From Mesorhizobium sp. WSM4306 (lineage in GTDB: Bacteria; Pseudomonadota; Alphaproteobacteria; Rhizobiales; Rhizobiaceae): a stretch of DNA of 64,000 bases. Location: assembly GCF_007003975.1 (NCBI RefSeq), contig NZ_VFTC01000012.1:1-64000 (forward strand), read 5' to 3'. The position numbers were made by a program, and so were the translations under genes. This document shows, in pieces, positions 1-8,982 of the stretch; position 1 is the stretch's first letter; every line of letters begins with the position of its first letter. The notes under the pieces were generated by a model. It searched no databases, was not told where the DNA came from, and saw nothing but the letters and a program-made list of their open reading frames with translations.

Positions 1-1068
1 ATTTGCGACGTTTACGGCTCGGGCTACTTCTACATCCCCGGCACCGAAACCTGCCTGCGCATCGGCGGCTATGTCCGTTACGACATCGGCGTCGGCGACG
101 TCGGCTCGTTCGACGGTGCGACGTCCACCGACACTGAGGACGGCAGCAGCAACGACACCTACTACAAGAAGGCCCGCCTCTCGCTGAGGACCTGGACCGG
201 CCAGGAAACCGAACTCGGCACCTTGAAGACCTACACTGAGACCCGCTTCAACTTCCAGAACAACAACCGTGATTCGGGCGCGGACGGTGACGTCAACGCT
301 GCCGGCAACACCGGTGCTTCGCTGAACTTCGCCTGGATCCAGCTCGGTGGCCTGCGCGTCGGTAAGGACGAATCGGCCTTCAATACGTTCATCGGCTACG
401 CCGGCAACGTCATCCAGGATACGCTCGTTCCCTACGGCGATTTCGACACCAACGTCATCCAGTACTACTTCGACGCGGGCAACGGCTTCTCGGCCGTGAT
501 CTCGCTCGAAGAAGGCGCGGGCGCCGGCACGCCCGGTTCCTACGGCGTCGGCACGATCGACAGCTACGTTCCGCATGTCGTCGGCGGCGTGAAGTACACG
601 CAGGGCTGGGGCGCCATCACCGGCGTCATCGCTTACGACAGCAACTACGAGGAAGTCGCCGGCAAGGTCCGTTTGGACATCACCCCGATGCAGAACCTGT
701 CGCTCTTCATCATGGGCGGCTACGGCACCGACGACAATTATACGGATCCGACCTACAATTTCCCGGCCGGCGGCCGCGGCTTCTACAAGCAGTGGGACGG
801 CAACTGGGCAGTCTGGGGCGGTGGCACTTACACCATCAACGAGAAGACCTCGTTCAACGCCCAGGTCTCGTATGACGAAGGTGAAAATCTCGGCATCGCC
901 GCCAACATCGCCTACGACGTTGTCCCGGGCCTGACGGTCACGGCCGAAGTCGACTACGTCAATGCAGGTTCGATCGACGAAGCCGATGGCCTGAACCACA
1001 ACTGGACCGGTATTACTGATGGCGACGACGCCATCGGTGGCATGCTCCGCTTCCAGCGCTCGTTCTAA
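1..1068 (+). CDS. Outer-membrane porin, 3' part (start lies before the window)
   Basis: The frame is open from base 1 to a TAA at 1066-1068, giving the last 355 residues of a porin. Near the beginning it reads CDVYGSGYFYIPGTETCLRI, the conserved N-terminal segment of the rhizobial/Brucella Omp2/RopA porins (Porin_2 family), with two cysteines that can form a disulfide. The protein is rich in Gly, Tyr, Asp and Asn in alternating beta-strand patterns and ends in FQRSF, a typical C-terminal aromatic residue recognised by the outer-membrane assembly machinery. It should form a trimeric diffusion channel in the outer membrane. A strong terminator hairpin follows within 30 bases. Only the signal peptide and first few mature residues seem to be missing. 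Confidence 0.93.
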   Translation: MCDVYGSGYFYIPGTETCLRIGGYVRYDIGVGDVGSFDGATSTDTEDGSSNDTYYKKARLSLRTWTGQETELGTLKTYTETRFNFQNNNRDSGADGDVNAAGNTGASLNFAWIQLGGLRVGKDESAFNTFIGYAGNVIQDTLVPYGDFDTNVIQYYFDAGNGFSAVISLEEGAGAGTPGSYGVGTIDSYVPHVVGGVKYTQGWGAITGVIAYDSNYEEVAGKVRLDITPMQNLSLFIMGGYGTDDNYTDPTYNFPAGGRGFYKQWDGNWAVWGGGTYTINEKTSFNAQVSYDEGENLGIAANIAYDVVPGLTVTAEVDYVNAGSIDEADGLNHNWTGITDGDDAIGGMLRFQRSF

Positions 1069-1094
1069 GGGCTGGCTTTATACAGGTGAATACC

Positions 1095-1130
1095 AGCCCG
1101 GGCGCTTCAACGCCCGGGCTGTTTTTGTTT
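1095..1130 (+). terminator. Rho-independent terminator of the porin gene
   Basis: A perfect 10-bp stem (AGCCCGGGCG at 1095-1104, CGCCCGGGCT at 1111-1120) with a six-base loop is followed by GTTTTTGTTT. It sits 27 bases after the porin stop. Confidence 0.92.
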
Positions 1131-1309
1131 CGTGACTGGACAAGACAAGCAGAAGGAACAGGGGGAATCGGCAGCTGAACAGTCCGTAAGGGTGAGTTCG
1201 TGGGATCCGCTGATGGGCGGATGAATTCACAACTGCGTGATTAAATCTCTTGAAAGGACGCTTCCAAGCGGGTAGGTCTGACTCTATCCACTCGGGGGTG
1301 TGGCATTTG

Positions 1310-2380
1310 ATGACCATCGAAGCGATACAAGAGGGTGATCCCTCCGAACATTTCTCAATGTTCTCTTCTCAAACCTCGAAGATAAAATACAGCTACAACA
1401 AGATCAGAGAAGTAAAGTCGCACAGGGTCGGAGAGCTTTTTTCAGCATACCGAGACATACTCTGGGATGATGGGCGGCATAAGTACAATGTCAGCTCCTT
1501 CATCGGCGAAATAGACGAGATTCTCCTCGGAGAACGGTTCAGCGCCTTCGACCAGAGCACCCTGGACAACCTTATCGGCACCTTGCGCCAGCGCGGCAAC
1601 AGCAACGCAACCATCAATCGAAAGATGGCTGCCCTCAGCAAACTGCTGCGCAAGGCTTACAAGATGGGGGATATCCACAGCCTGCCTGAGTTCCGCCGCC
1701 AGAAAGAGCGGGCGGGACGGATTCGTTTCCTCGAAAGGGACGAAGAGGCAAGGTTGTTCGCCGCCATCAAGAGCCGCAGCGAGGATGCCTACCGTCTCTC
1801 AGTCTTTCTCGTCGACACCGGCTGCCGCCTCGGCGAGGCGCTCGGATTGATCTGGAACGACATCCAGGAACACCGCGTCTCGTTTTGGATTACCAAATCC
1901 GGCCGCAGCCGCACCATTCCGATGACCGAACGGGTCAAAGAGGTGATCAAGCTGCCGCCTTCAGAGGGTCGCAGGCCCAAGGGTCCGTTCACCAAACTCA
2001 GCCAGGCACAATTTCGCGCCATCTGGAACGATGCCAAGGCCGAAGTCGGTCTCGGCGCCGACGACCAGGTGGTGCCGCACATCTTGCGCCACACCTGCGC
2101 CTCGCGTCTGGTCCAGGGTGGCATCGACATCCGGCGCGTGCAGATGTGGCTTGGCCATCAGACGCTCTCGATGACCATGCGCTATGCGCACCTGGCCACC
2201 AACGATCTCGACGGCTGCGTCGTCGTGCTGGAAACGCCGCGCGGCGAGGGGTTGTCAGGCGAAAGCTCGGCCTTCGCATCTCCGCTGACCACTGTTTCAG
2301 CGGCAGCGCCGACGCAAAAGGGCGAAGCGACCGCGGCGAAACCGGCCAAGGCGCCCAGGAAAAGCTCGAAAGCCAAATAG
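1310..2380 (+). CDS. Tyrosine-type site-specific recombinase (phage-like integrase)
   Basis: A 356-residue protein with the complete tyrosine-recombinase active site: R173 (TGCRLGEAL), K196, H257 and R260 (HILRH), H283 (LGHQ) and the nucleophile Y292 (RYAHL). Residues about 38-125 form the SAM-like core-binding domain. After about residue 305 comes a low-complexity Ala/Lys/Pro tail. I start at ATG 1310, which has GGGGGTG about 10 bases upstream; the frame stays open to a TTG at 1250 without a better signal. The first 400 bases are visibly less GC-rich than the neighbours, fitting horizontal origin. There is no excisionase, relaxase, phage gene or tRNA attachment site beside it, so it is a solitary integrase. 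It could be a remnant of an element or a domesticated recombinase. Confidence 0.9.
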   Translation: MTIEAIQEGDPSEHFSMFSSQTSKIKYSYNKIREVKSHRVGELFSAYRDILWDDGRHKYNVSSFIGEIDEILLGERFSAFDQSTLDNLIGTLRQRGNSNATINRKMAALSKLLRKAYKMGDIHSLPEFRRQKERAGRIRFLERDEEARLFAAIKSRSEDAYRLSVFLVDTGCRLGEALGLIWNDIQEHRVSFWITKSGRSRTIPMTERVKEVIKLPPSEGRRPKGPFTKLSQAQFRAIWNDAKAEVGLGADDQVVPHILRHTCASRLVQGGIDIRRVQMWLGHQTLSMTMRYAHLATNDLDGCVVVLETPRGEGLSGESSAFASPLTTVSAAAPTQKGEATAAKPAKAPRKSSKAK

Positions 2381-2412
2381 TTCTACCGAGTCACTCATAT
2401 ACTGAAAAGATG

Positions 2413-2440
2413 ACCCCAGGATCATATTCGATCTTGGGGT
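2413..2440. terminator. Bidirectional terminator between integrase and hydrolase genes
   Basis: Inverted repeat ACCCCAGGATC (2413-2423) and GATCTTGGGGT (2430-2440), one mismatch. It is flanked by T-rich sequence on the right and A-rich sequence on the left, so it can serve both converging genes. It abuts the stop codon of the minus-strand gene. Confidence 0.75.
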
Positions 2441-3340
2441 TTACTTTGTTCGAGCCGTGTTTTCCGCCTTGTCCAGGAAAGCTGCGATGGCGCCGGGCAG
2501 ATCGCCTGTCTCCAGGAAGGGCGCGTGGCCCTGGCCGTCGACCGTGATCGCTTCCAGGCCGGGATGGCGCTTGCCCATCTCTTCGAACGTCTCCCCCGAC
2601 AAAAGTTTCGAGTTGGCGCCACGTATGGCAAGCAAAGGTATGGCCGCCAGCGCTTCGAACTGCGGCCATAGATCCGGCAGCGGTTTGCTGAAGTCGACAC
2701 CCGCCAGCGTCTCGACCAGCCTTGGGTCGAAATCCGGCAGCAGCCCCTGGTCCGTCTCGCGATAGAGAGCCGACACCATCCGTTCCCAGTCCGCCTCCGC
2801 GAGGGCGGGAAAATCCGCGCCATGCGCTACGCATTGGGCATGGACCGCCTCAGCGCGGCTCTTCGGTTTCGGCGAGGGATCGAGATAGGTGCGGATATGA
2901 GCGAGCCCATTCGCTTCGACCACCGGGCCAATGTCGTTGAGCACAATGGCTTTCAGCACGGCTGGCCGCAGCGCGCCGAGCACATGGATGATCAGCCCGC
3001 CACGCGACGTGCCGATGAAGGCCGCTTCCGCGATGTCGAGCGCCGCGAGCCCGGCGAGAATGTCGCCGGCCTCGATGCCGACATTGTAGTGGCCGATTTC
3101 AGGGTCATAGGCCGATTGGCCACGGCCGCGATAGTCGAAGGCGATGACCTTGCGCGGATGGTTGGCACGCCGCGACAGATAGAGCGCAAGCTCATGAAAG
3201 TCGCGCGCGTTGCGGGTCAGCCCAGGCAGGCAGACGACCGGCCATGTTCCCGAGTTTGTCTCGCCATAGACGCGGGCGTGAAGCTTGAGCCCGTCCGGCG
3301 CGGTGTAGAAAAAGTCGGAAAAGCCGTCGCTGCTCGACAT
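2441..3340 (-). CDS. Alpha/beta-fold hydrolase
   Basis: A 299-residue cytosolic protein of the alpha/beta hydrolase superfamily. The oxyanion region lies in CLPGLTRN (about residues 37-44), the nucleophile elbow is GTSRGG (Ser near residue 111), and the catalytic His is in GQGHAPF near the C-terminus. A cap region lies between them. It has no signal peptide. Proteins of this type hydrolyse esters, lactones or other small substrates; the substrate cannot be read from the sequence. It is transcribed towards the integrase gene and shares the bidirectional terminator with it. Confidence 0.88.
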   Translation of the reverse strand: MSSSDGFSDFFYTAPDGLKLHARVYGETNSGTWPVVCLPGLTRNARDFHELALYLSRRANHPRKVIAFDYRGRGQSAYDPEIGHYNVGIEAGDILAGLAALDIAEAAFIGTSRGGLIIHVLGALRPAVLKAIVLNDIGPVVEANGLAHIRTYLDPSPKPKSRAEAVHAQCVAHGADFPALAEADWERMVSALYRETDQGLLPDFDPRLVETLAGVDFSKPLPDLWPQFEALAAIPLLAIRGANSKLLSGETFEEMGKRHPGLEAITVDGQGHAPFLETGDLPGAIAAFLDKAENTARTK

Positions 3341-3443
3341 CTGAAGGGGCTCCCTGGTCGGATCGTCTCCGACTGCTACAGGTGAGAGTGGGAGCGGTCA
3401 AATAAGGTCTTCCCTTCCCCCAAGGCGAGAATGTGAAGGGCCT

Positions 3444-5477
3444 TCAGCTCCGCCCGTTCACCAGGTCGCCGACAATGTCGTACTTCCCGGAAATGCGCAT
3501 CTTGTAGACTTCGTAATTCTCCATCACGCGCTGAACGTAGCTTCTTGTTTCCGTGTAGGGAATCCGTTCGATCCAGTCGACGACGGCGTCGATGCCCTTG
3601 CCGCGCGGGTCGCCATATTTGGCCACCCATTGGCTGGCGCGGTTGGGGCCGGCATTGTAGCCGGCGAAGGTCAGCACATAGGAGCCGCCGAAGCGGTCGA
3701 GCTGCTCGCCGAGGAAGGCCGCGCCCAGCGTCGCATTGTAACCGGCATCGCTGGTCAACCGATCCTGCGAAAACGTCAGCCCGGCCTTCTTGGCCAATTG
3801 TTTGGCGGTGCCCGGCATCAGCTGCAACAGGCCGCGCGCGCCGGCGCTGGAGACGGCGCCGACATTGAACTCGCTTTCCTGGCGGGCGATGGCATACGCC
3901 AGCGCCTTGCCCGAGCCGGAAATGTCGGCGGTGTCGGGAATGACGCCCAGCGGGTGCGACAGCGCGCCGACATCGATGCCGCGCGCCCCGGCGATCTTGC
4001 CGACCTTCAGCGCCATGAAATGGTTGCCCTGCTTTTCCGCCAGCACAGCCAGCAGCGCCAGTTCGCCGGGGCTGGTCAACTGTCCAGCGAGGTCGCGGTA
4101 GAGCGTCTCGGCATAGCGGTCATAGCCCGCCTCCTGCAGGCGCTTGATGGCGCTGACCGCTTCGCGTCCGTCAAAGCTTTGGCGGTCTGCGGTGCTTGGC
4201 TCGGGATAGATGATGTTCAGCGTGCGCAGACCAACCCGTTCCGCCGCCAACTGCCCGTAGAACGTGGTGCCATAGGCTGCCGCCTTGGTGAAATAGGTCT
4301 TCGCATCGCCGGGGCCGCCGACTTCCGCTGCGCGGCCAAGCCAGTAATAGGCGCGCGACAGAGACATCGGCCCCTGCGCGAGGTCGGTAATGCGTGCAAA
4401 ATGGGTCGAGGCCGTCGCGGGATCGTTGAGGCCGCGCAGCGCATACCAGCCGGCGTGGAATTCAGCCTCGGCGGCACTGGCGGGGCTTTCGGCGGCATTC
4501 GCGGCAACGATCTTGTAGGCGGTCTTCCAGTCGCCCTGGTCGACCAGTGCGCGCGACAGCACGCGGCGCTCGACCCACCAGGCATCGGGATCGACCAGCG
4601 CGTCGCGATCGGTTGGCGCTTTCATCACCACCGCGGCTGCGTCCGCAAACTTCCGTTGCTTGCGCAGATATTCGGCTTGCGCGAAGAAATAGCCGGCCGA
4701 TTGCTGCGCCGCAGGCACTGCTTTCAACAGCTTGGCCGCGTTCTTGTCGCCACGCGAGGCGGCGGCCCAGGCATCGGCCAGCGGTTGCGCGCCGGCAAGC
4801 GCTGCGACCCGCAGCGCCGAATTCTCCCGGTCGGCATAAAACATCCGTTCCATGCGGAAACGATGGTCGGCAGCTGGGATGATGGCGCCAAACTCCTTGA
4901 TGACGGACGCCTCATCCTTCGCTTCCAGTTTTTCGGTGCGCCAGAACGGCGTCAGCACCGAGAGCGCCGCTTTGATGTTCCCAAGCGCCACATAAGAGCG
5001 GGCCAGGATCACCACGCCTTCGAAGGTCAGCGGCTGGCTGCCATCGAAGGCTTTCACCACGGTCTGCGGCGACGGGCCTTCACGGTAGAGCGCGCGTTCG
5101 CTGTTCTTGCGCAGGGCGATGGTGCCCGGCCAGGTCGGCAACATCTTTGCGGTATCGGCAATCTCGCTGCTCGGCACACGGTCGCCGCCATAGAGCGCGA
5201 TCGCCCAGGCAAGGATGTGGCGGTCGAGCGACTTGGCCGGCAATGTCTCGCGTACGGTGCGCGCAGCGGCAAGATCGCCGGTCGCCAACGCGTCGAGACC
5301 GCCTTTCAACACAACGATACTGGCGGAGGGCGCTTCAGTCTGCGCGCCGTCCTGCAGGCCAGGCATCGGGATCGACGAGGTCGTCTGCTCATCGACGCTC
5401 TCGTTTGCCGCCGTCGCCACTATCAGCAGGGCAACGGCGCCAAGCAATACGAAGCGGAGGGGCCGACTGGCCGGCAT
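3444..5477 (-). CDS. slt: Soluble lytic murein transglycosylase (Slt70-like)
   Basis: A 677-residue periplasmic protein that cleaves the MurNAc-GlcNAc bond of peptidoglycan with formation of 1,6-anhydroMurNAc. Residues 1-24 form a signal sequence (basic MPASRP, then a hydrophobic run ending ATAA). The long middle is an alpha-helical superhelix with TPR-like repeats, as in Slt70. The C-terminal SLT domain carries the catalytic Glu (about E534) in ARQESEF, plus GLLQLMPGTA and AGYNAGP, all diagnostic. The start is ATG 5477, preceded by AGGA, because it puts the signal peptide at the very N-terminus; an open extension to a TTG at 5516 exists. It is divergent from dapA across 246 bases that hold both promoters. 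The dapA-slt neighbourhood is usual in rhizobia. Confidence 0.93.
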   Translation of the reverse strand: MPASRPLRFVLLGAVALLIVATAANESVDEQTTSSIPMPGLQDGAQTEAPSASIVVLKGGLDALATGDLAAARTVRETLPAKSLDRHILAWAIALYGGDRVPSSEIADTAKMLPTWPGTIALRKNSERALYREGPSPQTVVKAFDGSQPLTFEGVVILARSYVALGNIKAALSVLTPFWRTEKLEAKDEASVIKEFGAIIPAADHRFRMERMFYADRENSALRVAALAGAQPLADAWAAASRGDKNAAKLLKAVPAAQQSAGYFFAQAEYLRKQRKFADAAAVVMKAPTDRDALVDPDAWWVERRVLSRALVDQGDWKTAYKIVAANAAESPASAAEAEFHAGWYALRGLNDPATASTHFARITDLAQGPMSLSRAYYWLGRAAEVGGPGDAKTYFTKAAAYGTTFYGQLAAERVGLRTLNIIYPEPSTADRQSFDGREAVSAIKRLQEAGYDRYAETLYRDLAGQLTSPGELALLAVLAEKQGNHFMALKVGKIAGARGIDVGALSHPLGVIPDTADISGSGKALAYAIARQESEFNVGAVSSAGARGLLQLMPGTAKQLAKKAGLTFSQDRLTSDAGYNATLGAAFLGEQLDRFGGSYVLTFAGYNAGPNRASQWVAKYGDPRGKGIDAVVDWIERIPYTETRSYVQRVMENYEVYKMRISGKYDIVGDLVNGRS

Positions 5478-5723
5478 GATCCTGATCTTTTCCTGTTGCG
5501 GCACTTTAAATGGCAAGCCCAGGTGCGTGATAGCCTAGACTTAGGTCGTGAAGAGCCCGTAAACAAAGCGTTATCGAGGCCGTTCGAATTGCACTCGCTG
5601 GCACCATCGGCATGCTTGCCGCGCAACAGTGTCGAGACTATGGTGCGCGGCTTCGCTTTCGGCTAGAAGGCGCCGACGCTGAAACACACCAAGAAACTGA
5701 AAAGTCCCAAGGAGTTGGACGAC

Positions 5724-6605
5724 ATGCTGAGAGGCTCGCTTACTGCGCTCGTGACACCGTTCGAAAAGAGCGGGCGTTTCGACGAGAAAGCCTTTCGCGC
5801 TTTCGTCGAGTGGCAACTCGCAGAGGGCACCACGGGCCTCGTCCCGGTCGGCACCACAGGCGAGTCGCCGACGCTGTCGCACGACGAGCATCGCCATGTC
5901 GTCAAAGTCTGCATCGAGGTCGCCAAGGGCAGGGTGCCTGTCGTCGCCGGCGCCGGCTCCAACAACACCGCGGAAGCGGTCGGTCTGGTGCAATATGCCG
6001 AGCAGGCGGGCGCCGACGCAGCTCTGGTCGTCACGCCCTATTACAACAGGCCGACGCAGCGCGGGCTCTACGAGCATTTCGCCGCTGTCGCCAGGGCGAC
6101 CAGCCTGCCGATCATCATCTACAACATCCCTCCGCGCTCGGTCATCGACATGATGCCCGACACGATGGGCCGGCTGGCGCACGACTTCAAGAACATCGTC
6201 GGCGTCAAGGATGCCACCGGCAAGGTCGAGCGTGTGTCCGAACAGCGCGCCACCTGCGGCAAGGAGTTCATTCAGCTTTCGGGCGAGGATGCCTCTGCCC
6301 TCGGCTTCAACGCCCATGGCGGCGTCGGCTGCATCTCGGTGACGTCGAATGTCGCGCCGCGGCTATGCGCCGAGTTCCAGGAGGCCACGCTGTCGGGCGA
6401 CAGCGCCAAGGCACTGGAGTTGCAGGACCGTCTGCTGCCGCTGCACAAGGCGATCTTCCTCGAGCCAGGCCTGTGCGGCGTCAAATACGCGCTGTCGAAG
6501 ATTGGCAAGGTCGAGAACGTGGTTCGCTCGCCGCTGGTGACGATCGAGGCATCGACCGCCGAGAAGATCGATGCGGCGATGAAGCACGCCGGCTTGATAA
6601 ATTGA
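5724..6605 (+). CDS. dapA: 4-hydroxy-tetrahydrodipicolinate synthase
   Basis: A 293-residue cytosolic enzyme that condenses pyruvate with aspartate semialdehyde, the first committed step of the diaminopimelate/lysine pathway. The Schiff-base lysine is K162 (GVKDATG). The catalytic triad Thr and Tyr are T45 (GTTGE) and Y133, and the substrate Arg lies in PPRSV. The length equals that of the E. coli enzyme. The start is ATG 5724 because AAGGAG sits nine bases upstream and [13 protein letters not shown] is the family N-terminus; a TTG nine bases earlier overlaps the Shine-Dalgarno spacing and is unlikely. It is followed 25 bases later by smpB, probably in one transcript. Confidence 0.97.
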   Translation: MLRGSLTALVTPFEKSGRFDEKAFRAFVEWQLAEGTTGLVPVGTTGESPTLSHDEHRHVVKVCIEVAKGRVPVVAGAGSNNTAEAVGLVQYAEQAGADAALVVTPYYNRPTQRGLYEHFAAVARATSLPIIIYNIPPRSVIDMMPDTMGRLAHDFKNIVGVKDATGKVERVSEQRATCGKEFIQLSGEDASALGFNAHGGVGCISVTSNVAPRLCAEFQEATLSGDSAKALELQDRLLPLHKAIFLEPGLCGVKYALSKIGKVENVVRSPLVTIEASTAEKIDAAMKHAGLIN

Positions 6606-6630
6606 GGATGAGGCGCCACCTCTCCACATC

Positions 6631-7110
6631 ATGAATCAAGTCAGAAAAGCCGATCCCAACAACAAGACCGTTGCGGAAAACCGCAAGGCGCGGTTTTCCT
6701 ATGAGGTGCTCGACACGGTAGAGGCCGGCCTGGTGCTGACCGGCACCGAGGTCAAGTCTTTGCGCCAGGGCCAGGCCAACATCCAGGACAGTTATGCCTC
6801 GGTCGAGGGCGGCGAGATCTGGCTGATCAATTCCTATCTGCCGGAATATCTGCAAGCCAACCGCTTCAACCATGAGCCGCGCCGGCGCCGCAAGCTGCTG
6901 CTCAACAAGCGCGAGATGGCAAAACTGTCGCAGAGCATTGAGCGCGAAGGCATGACGCTGGTGCCGCTGAAGATTTATTTCAACGATCAGGGCCGCGCCA
7001 AGCTGCTCCTCGCCGTCGGCCGCGGCAAGAAACTGCACGACAAGCGCGAGACCGAAAAACAGCGCGACTGGTCGCGCGAGAAGGGCCGGCTGCTTAAAGA
7101 ACGTGGGTGA
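6631..7110 (+). CDS. smpB: SsrA-binding protein SmpB (tmRNA partner)
   Basis: A 159-residue protein that binds tmRNA and delivers it to stalled ribosomes in trans-translation. The conserved core is present: [14 protein letters not shown] (about residues 38-46), the NSYLPEY segment, and a basic C-terminal tail with [10 protein letters not shown] and REKGR that enters the decoding centre. The length is typical. It lies directly behind dapA and is followed by a hairpin at 7135-7154. Confidence 0.97.
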   Translation: MNQVRKADPNNKTVAENRKARFSYEVLDTVEAGLVLTGTEVKSLRQGQANIQDSYASVEGGEIWLINSYLPEYLQANRFNHEPRRRRKLLLNKREMAKLSQSIEREGMTLVPLKIYFNDQGRAKLLLAVGRGKKLHDKRETEKQRDWSREKGRLLKERG

Positions 7111-7134
7111 GGAGCCTCGGAGAATAGCCTTAGA

Positions 7135-7154
7135 AAAGCCAACGGTTTGGCTTT
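7135..7154 (+). terminator. Hairpin after smpB
   Basis: Perfect 8-bp stem AAAGCCAA/TTGGCTTT with a four-base loop, 24 bases after smpB. The U-tract is only the TTT of the stem, so it is a weak or Rho-assisted terminator. Confidence 0.55.
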
Positions 7155-7193
7155 CAAGGGTTTCGACCAATCAGCCACGACGATGAACAGGGG

Positions 7194-7928
7194 ATGGTCT
7201 TGAGAAACGGGATCATCCTTTGGGGTGCGGCCAGTCTGGTCATTGCCGGCCTCGTCGCGGCAGGCGGCTTCTTGTATTTCCAGACTTTCTCGCCGGATCG
7301 GGACAGCTATCCGGTCAGGGGCATCGACGTTTCCCATCATCAGCGCGAGATCGACTGGCGGCGCGTTGCGGCCGATGACGTCGCTTTCGCCATCATCAAG
7401 GCGACCGAGGGCGGCGACCATGTCGACGATGCCTTCGCCAAGAATTTGCGCGAGGCGCGCGAGGCCGGCCTTGCCGTCGGCGCCTACCACTTTTTCACCT
7501 TCTGCCGGCCAGGCGCCGACCAGGCGAAGAACTTCATCGCGGTGGTGCCGCACGACCAGCCGTTGCTGCCGCCGGTGGTCGACATCGAATTCGGCGGCAA
7601 TTGTCCGCAGCGCCCGTCGCCGCAACAACTGGGCGCGGAACTCCAGGCCTTCCTCGGGCCGGTTGAAGCCGCGTTCGGCAAGCCGGCGATCATCTACCTG
7701 ACCGACGAGGCTGAGGACGCCTATGCCGAACAGATAGCTGTGCGGCCGCGCTGGCTGCGCTCGCTGGCGATCAAACCGAGCGAGGACGGCTGGATCTACT
7801 GGCAGTACCACAATATGGGCCGCGTCGACGGCATCGAGGGCGATGTCGACCTCAATGTGCTTCAGGGCGGGCAGCAAACGCTGGCCGAGTTGTTTGCGCC
7901 ATCTGCACAACCATCGCCATCGCCCTGA
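7194..7928 (+). CDS. GH25-family muramidase (lysozyme), membrane-anchored
   Basis: A 244-residue protein with an N-terminal hydrophobic helix (about residues 7-30) and a glycoside hydrolase family 25 barrel. The acidic residues of the family are present: D45 (GIDVSHHQ), E72 (KATEG), D130 and E132 (VVDIEF). WIYWQYHNMGRVDG and VDLN near the C-terminus are also typical. It should cleave peptidoglycan on the periplasmic side. An AGGGG lies almost on top of ATG 7194, so TTG 7200 with a six-base spacing is a realistic alternative start. The gene ends one base before the convergent EamA gene. It may be involved in wall turnover rather than phage lysis, since no phage genes are near. Confidence 0.9.
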   Translation: MVLRNGIILWGAASLVIAGLVAAGGFLYFQTFSPDRDSYPVRGIDVSHHQREIDWRRVAADDVAFAIIKATEGGDHVDDAFAKNLREAREAGLAVGAYHFFTFCRPGADQAKNFIAVVPHDQPLLPPVVDIEFGGNCPQRPSPQQLGAELQAFLGPVEAAFGKPAIIYLTDEAEDAYAEQIAVRPRWLRSLAIKPSEDGWIYWQYHNMGRVDGIEGDVDLNVLQGGQQTLAELFAPSAQPSPSP

Positions 7929-7929
7929 A

Positions 7930-8835
7930 TCAGGCAGTCTTGGCCGCAGGTCTGGCAACAGCCGAAAAGGCCATTCCCGCAGCCATGATCACGATGGCGG
8001 CGAACTGGGTGCCGGTCGGCGTTTCACCGAGCACCGTCATGGCGATCAGGACCGTTGCGATCGGCACGCATGGCATGAACAGCGATGCCGTTTGCGACCC
8101 CAGCTGTCGGACGACATAGGTGTAGAGGAACATGGCGGCCGCGCCTGCCAAAAACCCTTGAATGACGATCTGGCTGGCGATCTCGGCCACTGATGCGGCG
8201 CGCAGCCCGCTCGGGGCAAAGAAATAAAGCAATGGCACCGGCACGCATGACAGGAGCACGACCGTTGCGGTCGCCGTGACCGGCTCGACGCGCCAGCGCC
8301 GCACGAGAACGGCATAGGCGGCAAACATGGCGCCCGATGCGATAAACAGAAGATCGCCGAAAAAGACGTCCTTCATGCCGCTGTCGGGGCGCACCGGCGC
8401 AATGAACAGGATCAGGCCGGCGATGATGGCGGCGACGCCGATGGTTCGCTGGCGCGAGGCTTTATCAGTCGTAGCCATGTGCGACAGCACGAACGAGAAG
8501 AACACGATCGAGGCAGGGCAAAGTGCCGCCCCATGCGCGGCGGGCGCATAGGTCAGGCCCCAATTGATGATGATCGGGTAGGGCAGTCCGGCCAGCGCCG
8601 CGAGTGTCAGCGCGCGCCGCCAGCCTAACGTCTTGATAGCCGCCAGGCCGCTGCGCCAGACGACGGGCAGCATGACCATGCCGGCGCCGATAAAGCGCAA
8701 GGTCGTGAGATCGGTCGCGGCCAGATGCTCGCGCAGGCTGAAGCGGGCGGCGACGAACTGCACGGCGTAGATGCCGATCATGACCAGGCCGGCAAGAATT
8801 GCCGGCTTTGTGTTTCGGTCCTCAGCCACGCGCAT
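7930..8835 (-). CDS. EamA/DMT-family metabolite exporter
   Basis: A 301-residue inner-membrane protein with about ten hydrophobic segments arranged as two EamA repeats, as in the drug/metabolite transporter superfamily (YdcZ/RhaT/YedA type). Conserved features are TTLRFIGAG in the first repeat and FLYTYVVRQLG near the end of the second. The substrate is not identifiable. It is divergent from an Lrp/AsnC-type regulator (start 8983), the usual arrangement for amino-acid exporters, with an inverted repeat between them at 8919-8943. Confidence 0.88.
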   Translation of the reverse strand: MRVAEDRNTKPAILAGLVMIGIYAVQFVAARFSLREHLAATDLTTLRFIGAGMVMLPVVWRSGLAAIKTLGWRRALTLAALAGLPYPIIINWGLTYAPAAHGAALCPASIVFFSFVLSHMATTDKASRQRTIGVAAIIAGLILFIAPVRPDSGMKDVFFGDLLFIASGAMFAAYAVLVRRWRVEPVTATATVVLLSCVPVPLLYFFAPSGLRAASVAEIASQIVIQGFLAGAAAMFLYTYVVRQLGSQTASLFMPCVPIATVLIAMTVLGETPTGTQFAAIVIMAAGMAFSAVARPAAKTA

Positions 8836-8918
8836 GCTCTCATCCCGTTGGATCCTGCCGGCGGAGGTTTCTTCCTCTGGCGGCTCTCGTTTAAAGCTGA
8901 GCCTATTGTTGAAAATGG

Positions 8919-8943
8919 TGCGACAAAATATGCTGTTTTCGCA
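8919..8943. promoter_or_regulatory. Putative operator between EamA exporter and Lrp-type regulator
   Basis: A 25-bp imperfect palindrome with perfect outer arms TGCGA/TCGCA and additional matching A/T positions inside. It lies in the AT-rich part of the 147-bp divergent intergenic region, 40 bases before the regulator start and 84 bases from the exporter start. The size and symmetry suit an Lrp-type dimer site. Binding is inferred. Confidence 0.5.
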
Positions 8944-8982
8944 ATTGGGAAGTGAAAGTCACACAACAGGGGCATTGCGAAC

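Noticed and set aside
1140..1310. Possible tRNA or attachment-site fragment upstream of the integrase
   Set aside because: No sequence folds as a tRNA arm and no T-loop consensus is present; only scattered inverted matches.
3630..5666. 678-codon open frame opposite the lytic transglycosylase
   Set aside because: It is a shadow of the high-GC slt gene: the minus-strand protein has a signal peptide and SLT motifs, while the plus-strand translation has no family features.
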